From the NCBI GenBank assembly GCA_964461295.1, contig CAYWTX010000449.1:1-26759 (forward strand): a stretch of DNA of 26,759 nt, written 5' to 3'. This DNA is from CAYWTX01 sp964461295. GTDB taxonomy: Bacteria > Planctomycetota > Phycisphaerae > SM23-33. The notes beneath the pieces are model-generated. The model did no database searches. It was given only the letters and a program-made list of their open reading frames with translations, and was not told where the DNA came from. Below are positions 22,086 to 26,759 of this stretch, one piece after another. How positions within the stretch are numbered: position 1 is the stretch's first letter; every line of letters starts with the position of its first letter. Both the position numbers and the translations under genes were made by a program.

Positions 22086-23480
22086 ATGACCAGGGAGATT
22101 CCTTTGCCTTTCCTCTGCGTCGCCGTTGCTGTCCTGGCCGGATGCGAGCCGCGTGAGCGGATCGCCTGGTCGCCGGACGGCAGTGCGGCGGCCGTGCTGG
22201 CCTCCGACGGGCTGCGGCTGTGCGACGGCGACGGCAAACTGTCGGACGTGCAGCTCAAGGACGTGGAGCACGCCAGGTGGGCCAAGGGCAAGGGCGAGCG
22301 GCTGCTCGTCGTGCAGCGGCACGGCTTGGCCACGTGGGATGCGCTGCTGCCGTACCTGACGCCCAAGGCCCGCCATCGCGTGATGGCCGACGCCAACTCG
22401 CTGCTGGCGGAGGTCCGCGCGTGGAAGGGCGCGCCGGAGAAGCTGGAACTGAAGGCGGCGCCGGCGGACTTCGCCGCGTCGCTGGTGTACCTGCGAGAGA
22501 CGCACGAGAAGGAACTCGCCGCGAAATTCGGCGGGAAGTGGGGGGACGTGAAGGACGCCAGCCGCCCGCTGTACGTGGTGCGATTGTGCGAGCGGAAGGC
22601 CGACGGCAAGTTCGTTGCCGGGGCCGAGCTGGCCCGCACGCTCCAGGAAATCGAGGAGATCCGACCGTCACGCGACGGCCATGCGTATGCGTTCGTGGCC
22701 AAGGGCGACGTGCTGGCCGGCGAGGACGCCAACGCGTTGTCGCTGTTCAGCGGGACGATGAGCCAGGGCGGCAAGCTGACCAGCGTGGCCGACGACGTGG
22801 CGAAATGGTTCGACTGGTCGGGCGACGGGCACATCGTGTACGTTGCGGCCGAGGGGCCGGCGATCAAGCAGAAGGGCTCCCTGCGGATGGGTGTGCTGCG
22901 CGCGGCCCGGCGCGACGTGGCGCGGGTCGTGTTCAGCCTGAACACCCGCGTGCGCGTGCTTGGCGATGGCTCGATGCTCCTGGCGACAGAGGACTGGAAG
23001 GCGCCCTCCCCGCCTCGGACGGCCAAGGAGAGCGAGGCAATGGCCATTTACCGGCTGGACCCCAACGGGCAGAACATCCGGCCGATCGCGGCGGTGACGG
23101 AAGAGATGGAGAAGCTGAAGAGTTTGGCCTGCCTGTTCGAGCCCAGCCCCGATGGGACGATGATTTCGGTGCCCACGCAGGGCTTGCAGGTGTTCGTGGT
23201 CTCCCTGGCGGACGGGAAGGTGATCCAAGCGCAGGGCGAAGCGGGGCCCCAGGGCAGCATGGCGCCGATCGTGCCCGCGTGGCGGTCGGCGAAGGAACTG
23301 TGCCTGGGCGTGCCGCGGAAGGGCGAATCACGCCTGGACATCGCGCTGTGGACCAGGGATAGCGGGACAAAGGCCATCAGCGGCGATTGGCCGGAAGCGG
23401 TCGTGAAGGGCTGGCTCATCCAGGAGCAGCCCAATGCGCCGTCGCAACCGGCCAGCGCGCCGGCGGCGAAGTTGCGGTAG
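22086..23480 (+). CDS. lipoprotein with a probable beta-propeller-like domain
   Basis: A 464-aa protein. The ATG at 22086 has AAGGAG six bases upstream and gives a classic lipoprotein signal: MTREIPLPFLCVAVAVLAGC, lipobox LAGC with Cys20. An ATG at 22044 would add 14 residues before the signal and was rejected. The mature part begins RERIAWSPDGSAAAVLASDG, a PD40/WD40-like blade, and similar blades recur (EEIRPSRDGHAYAFVAKGD, DDVAKWFDWSGDGHIVYVAA, LFEPSPDGTMISVPTQG). A six- or seven-bladed propeller is therefore likely. The specific role is unknown; it should be membrane-anchored in the periplasm. The C-terminal tail is Pro/Ala/Ser-rich. Confidence 0.85.
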   Translation: MTREIPLPFLCVAVAVLAGCEPRERIAWSPDGSAAAVLASDGLRLCDGDGKLSDVQLKDVEHARWAKGKGERLLVVQRHGLATWDALLPYLTPKARHRVMADANSLLAEVRAWKGAPEKLELKAAPADFAASLVYLRETHEKELAAKFGGKWGDVKDASRPLYVVRLCERKADGKFVAGAELARTLQEIEEIRPSRDGHAYAFVAKGDVLAGEDANALSLFSGTMSQGGKLTSVADDVAKWFDWSGDGHIVYVAAEGPAIKQKGSLRMGVLRAARRDVARVVFSLNTRVRVLGDGSMLLATEDWKAPSPPRTAKESEAMAIYRLDPNGQNIRPIAAVTEEMEKLKSLACLFEPSPDGTMISVPTQGLQVFVVSLADGKVIQAQGEAGPQGSMAPIVPAWRSAKELCLGVPRKGESRLDIALWTRDSGTKAISGDWPEAVVKGWLIQEQPNAPSQPASAPAAKLR

Positions 23481-23490
23481 TGCGCTTCGC

Positions 23491-24825
23491 CTAGTCGTAC
23501 GACGCCACGATGTACGGGTGCTCCTCGTCGAAGTGCGTCAGCGTGTCGGCCTTCGCCACGCGGCCGACCGGGCGGCAGTTCTTGCCCGGCGCGCCCACGG
23601 CCGCGTCGCCCAGGTCCTCGCGGCAGGCATCCGCCCGTGCCCGCAGGTCACGCACCACGTCGGCATGTTCGGCCGCGACGTTCTGCGACTCGCCCACGTC
23701 GGCCACCAGGTCGTACAGTTGCCCCGTGCTGAGGTGCAGCTTCCATCGCCCGGCCCGCACGGCGTCCAGGTTGTCGCACCCGTAGTAGAAGAACGCCTCG
23801 TGCGGCGAGCGGGCCCCCGCCTCCCCGCGTAGGAGCGGGCCGATGTCCTTGCCGTCGATGATCCGGTCGCACGGCGGCTCGCCCCCCGCCATGGCCGCGA
23901 AGGTCGGCAGGAAATCCATCGCCGTCGTGATCTCCGGGCACGTGCTGCCGGCCGGCACCGTCCCCGGCCAGCGAACGATGCACGGCACGCGCAGGCCGCC
24001 TTCCCACGTGGTGCCTTTGGCCCCACGCAGCGGCGCGTTGCACCCGCCGCTGCGAATGGCCCCGCCGTTGTCCGACGTGAAGATCACCATCGTCCGTTCG
24101 TCCAACCCCAGCCGCTTCAGCTCGTACAGCAGCGCCGCCGTGCTCCAGTCGAGGCACGCCATGGCCGCGCCGTACACGCCGTTCCACGCCCCATCGAACT
24201 GCGGCGGCACGTACAGCGGCACGTGAACGTACATGTGCGCCAGGTACAGGAAGAACGGGCGATCGCGGTTCTCACGCATGAACCGCACGGCCGCCTCCGT
24301 GTACCGCTCGGTCAACGGCGCCTGGTCGGGCTGCTCCTGGACGACCTCCTCGTCCCGCATCAGCGGCAGCGGCGGGTAGTACGGCCAGCGCTTCATCAAC
24401 CCCATGTCGTTGCTGTACGGCAGGCCGTAGTAGCTGTCGAACCCGTGCCGCGTGGGGAGGAATTCCCTCTGGTCGCCGCAGTGCCACTTGCCGATCAGCG
24501 CCGTCGCGTACCCCTGCCGCTTCAGCAGCGCAGCCATCGTAACTTCGCTGGGGTTCAGGCCGCAGTCGTACCCGGGGAACAGCACCGGCTTGCCGTTGAA
24601 CGTGCCGAACCCGATCCGCCGCGGATAGCAGCCGGTGAGCATCCCCCCACGCGACGGCGAGCACACGGGCGCCGGCATGTAGAAGTCCGTCAGCCGCATC
24701 CCCTCGGCCGCCATGGCATCCAGCGCCGGCGTCCGGTTCGTCCGCGAGCCGTAGCAGCCGATGTCGCCGTAGCCCATGTCGTCACAGTTGATCAGGACGA
24801 TGTTCGGTCGTGCCGGGATTGTCAT
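23491..24825 (-). CDS. type I sulfatase (arylsulfatase family) without visible signal peptide
   Basis: Hydrolyses sulfate esters using a formylglycine made from Cys55 in the CSPSR motif, followed by GGMLTGCYP. Metal- and sulfate-binding features are present: NIVLINCDDMGYGD (Asp15, Asp16), IGKWHCG (Lys113, His115), HMYVHVPL, and FTSDNGG (Asp252, Asn253). Length (444 aa) fits the family. The ATG at 24825 begins the conserved fold after six residues, leaving no room for a signal peptide; a GTG at 24831 adds only two. No strong ribosome binding site is seen. The substrate cannot be told from sequence. No formylglycine-generating enzyme is in the window. Confidence 0.94.
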   Translation of the reverse strand: MTIPARPNIVLINCDDMGYGDIGCYGSRTNRTPALDAMAAEGMRLTDFYMPAPVCSPSRGGMLTGCYPRRIGFGTFNGKPVLFPGYDCGLNPSEVTMAALLKRQGYATALIGKWHCGDQREFLPTRHGFDSYYGLPYSNDMGLMKRWPYYPPLPLMRDEEVVQEQPDQAPLTERYTEAAVRFMRENRDRPFFLYLAHMYVHVPLYVPPQFDGAWNGVYGAAMACLDWSTAALLYELKRLGLDERTMVIFTSDNGGAIRSGGCNAPLRGAKGTTWEGGLRVPCIVRWPGTVPAGSTCPEITTAMDFLPTFAAMAGGEPPCDRIIDGKDIGPLLRGEAGARSPHEAFFYYGCDNLDAVRAGRWKLHLSTGQLYDLVADVGESQNVAAEHADVVRDLRARADACREDLGDAAVGAPGKNCRPVGRVAKADTLTHFDEEHPYIVASYD

Positions 24826-24868
24826 GACCACAAGGTAACCGCACCGGCACCGAGAGAAAAGGGCTCGT

Positions 24869-24951
24869 GGCGATTGGCGAGACTGTGGCGATTGGGGTCT
24901 CTCTCACGAACAGATGCTCCGATCCCCATAGCCCTTCAAATCGCCATAGTC
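24869..24951. repeat. GGCGATTGG-type repeat with a hairpin between uvrD/pcrA and the sulfatase gene
   Basis: GGCGATTGGCGA (24869-24880) and GGCGATTGGGG (24887-24897) are near-copies. GACTGTGGCGATT (24881-24893) pairs with AATCGCCATAGTC (24939-24951) over 13 positions with one G-T. GGGGTC (24894-24899) can pair with GATCCCC (24921-24927) inside, with one bulged base. The same 12-mer GGCGATTGGCGA occurs on the minus strand at 13897-13908. Confidence 0.5.
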
Positions 24952-24997
24952 CGCATCGCTCTCTCCCCGCCGCCACACACGCACCTCGCGCGGCCGG

Positions 24998-26759
24998 CTA
25001 TGCCCACTCGTCCAGGACCACCAGCTTCACGAACTTCAGGTGGATCGTCTTGTGCCCATCGCGGTCGAAGAGAATCTCCGCGCGCGTCTCCGGCCAGGGA
25101 CTGCGAAGCGCGACCACCTTGCCCGCGCCGAACTGCGGGTGCCGCACGCGGCAGCCCACCTTCAAGGCGTGATACTCCGCCGGGTACTCGGGCGCCTCAT
25201 CCAGCGGCGGCGCCGCCGCCGCGTCCACCTGCGCGTCGCAGGCGGTCTCGATCTCCCGCCGCTCATCGCTGTCGGCGTAGAAGCCGCCGCCCGACCGCCG
25301 CCGGCCACCGCCCCGGCGGAACCCGTACCGCTCGTGCATTCCTCCCCGCCCGCCCTGTCCGCCCCCCTGCTCGTTCGTGCGGTCCTCCCACTCCACGCCC
25401 TCGGCGCCGATCTCGTTCAGGAAGGGCGACACAACCTGCGCGGCCGTGATCCCGCGGATCATCCGCGTCTTCACGCAACTCATCGTCAGTTCGTCCATGG
25501 ACCGCGTCATCCCCACGAACGCCAGCCGCCGCTCCTCCTCGATGGCCTGCATCGCCTCGCCCGGGCCGCTCACCTCCCCGGCCCGCTGGAACGGCAGCAG
25601 CCCTTCCTCGCAACCGATCATGAACACCATCCGAAACTCCAGCCCCTTCGCCGCGTGCAGCGTCATCAGCGTCACCGCGCCCGTGTTGCCCTCGAAGCGG
25701 TCCACGTCGCTCACCAACGCCACCTGGTTGAGGAAGTCCCTCAACCCGGCGCCCTCGTTGCCCGCGTCGAACTCCGCGGCCGTCGAAACCAGCTCCCGCA
25801 CGTTCATCAGCGCCTGGCGGTTCTCCTCGCTGCCGTCATGGCTCGCCTCCAGCCCGCTGTCCTCCAACACGGCCGCGACGATCTCCCGCACGGTCAGGCC
25901 GGGCTTGCCCGCCGTCGCGGCCAGGCCGGCCATGATCTCCGCGAACTTCGCGGCCCTTCTCGCCGCCGCGTTGCCCAGGCACGTCTCCTGCGGCGCGCGG
26001 CACAGCTCCAGCAGGCTCACCCCGCGCCGCTCGGCCTCGTCCACCAGCCGCGTCACCGTCGCCGCGCCGATCCCCCGCGCCGGCGTGTTGATGACCCGAA
26101 CGCAGCTCAGGTCGTCGGAGGGGTTCACCAGCAGCCGAAGGTACGCCAGGACGTCCCTGATCTCCTTGCGGTTGTAAAACTCCACGCCGCGGGCCACGCG
26201 GTACGCCGTGCCGCCCTTCCGCAGGGCGTCCTCCATCACGCGCGACAGAGCGTTCACGCGATAGAACACCGCCACGTCGTCGTACCGCCCCCCGCCCTCC
26301 CCGTAGCGGCGAATCGCCTCGGCGACGGCCGCCGCCTCGGCGTGCTCGTCGTCGCACCGCAGCACCCGAACCGGCGGGCCGCCCTCGCGGCGCGTCCACA
26401 GCGTCTTGGGCTTCCGTTGCGCGTTCCGCGCGATCAGCCGCGACGCCGCCGCCAGCACGGGCGCCGTCGAGCGGTAGTTCTCCTCCAGCCGCACCACCAC
26501 CGCGTCGGGGTAGTCGGTCTCGAACTCGAGAATGTTCCGGATGTCGGCCCCGCGCCAGCGGTAGATGCTCTGGTCGGGGTCGCCCGTCACGCAGATGTTC
26601 TCGTGCTCCACCGCGATCCCGTGCGCGATCACGTACTGCGCCCGGTTGGTGTCCTGGTACTCGTCGATCAGAACGTACCGGTAGCGATGGCCCAGAAGCT
26701 CGCGAATCTCCTGCCGGTCCCGCAGCAGCCGCGCCACCCGCAGCAGCAGGTCGTCGAAG
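24998..26759 (-). CDS. UvrD/PcrA-type DNA helicase, N-terminal part beyond the window
   Basis: A superfamily 1A 3'-5' helicase; it removes the cut strand after UvrBC incision and clears proteins from DNA. The frame is open to the window end, so the N-terminal Walker A region is missing; 586 residues are visible. Seen: FDDLLLRVARLL, motif II LIDEYQDTN, motif III TGDPDQSIYRWRGAD, motif IV LEENYRS, motif V VTLMTLHAAKGLEFRMVFMIG with GLLPF, and motif VI RRLAFVGMTRSMDELTMS (many relatives have TRA). A low-complexity linker follows, and then a PcrA-type C-terminal Tudor-like domain (VGCRVRHPQFGAGKVVAL and ILFDRDGHKTIHLKFVKLVV) that in PcrA contacts RNA polymerase. The Tudor-like end favours PcrA/UvrD over Rep. 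Confidence 0.95.
   Translation of the reverse strand, partial: FDDLLLRVARLLRDRQEIRELLGHRYRYVLIDEYQDTNRAQYVIAHGIAVEHENICVTGDPDQSIYRWRGADIRNILEFETDYPDAVVVRLEENYRSTAPVLAAASRLIARNAQRKPKTLWTRREGGPPVRVLRCDDEHAEAAAVAEAIRRYGEGGGRYDDVAVFYRVNALSRVMEDALRKGGTAYRVARGVEFYNRKEIRDVLAYLRLLVNPSDDLSCVRVINTPARGIGAATVTRLVDEAERRGVSLLELCRAPQETCLGNAAARRAAKFAEIMAGLAATAGKPGLTVREIVAAVLEDSGLEASHDGSEENRQALMNVRELVSTAAEFDAGNEGAGLRDFLNQVALVSDVDRFEGNTGAVTLMTLHAAKGLEFRMVFMIGCEEGLLPFQRAGEVSGPGEAMQAIEEERRLAFVGMTRSMDELTMSCVKTRMIRGITAAQVVSPFLNEIGAEGVEWEDRTNEQGGGQGGRGGMHERYGFRRGGGRRRSGGGFYADSDERREIETACDAQVDAAAAPPLDEAPEYPAEYHALKVGCRVRHPQFGAGKVVALRSPWPETRAEILFDRDGHKTIHLKFVKLVVLDEWA

Noticed and set aside
1..26759. CRISPR arrays, tRNA or rRNA genes, integrases and phage genes
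   Set aside because: No regularly spaced repeats, no cloverleaf with a CCA end and no integrase or phage protein were seen on reading both strands; no covariance-model search was possible.

Overview
The window is very G+C-rich, with almost every gene showing strong G/C at third codon positions, and it carries chromosomal housekeeping genes mixed with uncharacterised exported proteins. The combination of a YdjY-domain exported protein, a very large secretin with a TPR-bearing N-terminus, a type I sulfatase, Cys-anchored lipoproteins of no known family and GC-rich palindromic intergenic elements suggests a member of the Planctomycetota (Phycisphaerae-like or a relative). This assignment is inference from gene content; no rRNA marker is present. 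No tRNA, rRNA, CRISPR array, transposase or phage gene was seen.

Layout. 1-6421 (+): a four-gene run ending in a secretin. It has the 3' end of a gene with an SH3-like tail, two single-pass membrane proteins with large domains outside the membrane anchor, and a 1078-aa secretin, closed by a strong hairpin. This looks like the outer-membrane-spanning part of a type IV pilus/type II secretion-like machine. 6760-8746 (+): an exported YdjY-domain protein and a multi-pass membrane protein. 8845-13714 (-): argB, argF, rph, an unknown lipoprotein and rdgB, read leftwards. 13914-15485 (-): a compact three-gene unit encoding a DUF2007-like protein with a ~90-residue Asp/Glu tail, a small protein with an Arg-rich DRR repeat, and a membrane protein. 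15749-17053 (+): a thiC-family gene with an extended -10 promoter and no TPP riboswitch. 17270-17479 (+): a 69-aa unknown gene whose ribosome binding site can be folded away. 17728-19468 (-): an Rrf2-type regulator, an intact antitoxin/VapC pair, and the decayed remains of a second toxin-antitoxin pair. 19498-21618 (-): uvrB. 22086-23480 (+): a lipoprotein. 23491-24825 (-): a sulfatase without a visible signal peptide. 24998-end (-): most of a UvrD/PcrA helicase gene.

How the genes relate: argB and argF are two steps of arginine synthesis; rph and rdgB, often neighbours in bacteria, are separated here by a lipoprotein gene and a palindromic element; uvrB and uvrD/pcrA serve nucleotide excision repair. 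The most unusual material is the pair of MITE-like palindromic elements (9528-9712 and 21810-21937) whose four ends share a GAAANAA core, the acidic/basic three-gene unit, the eroding toxin-antitoxin cluster and the possible translational switch before the 69-aa gene.
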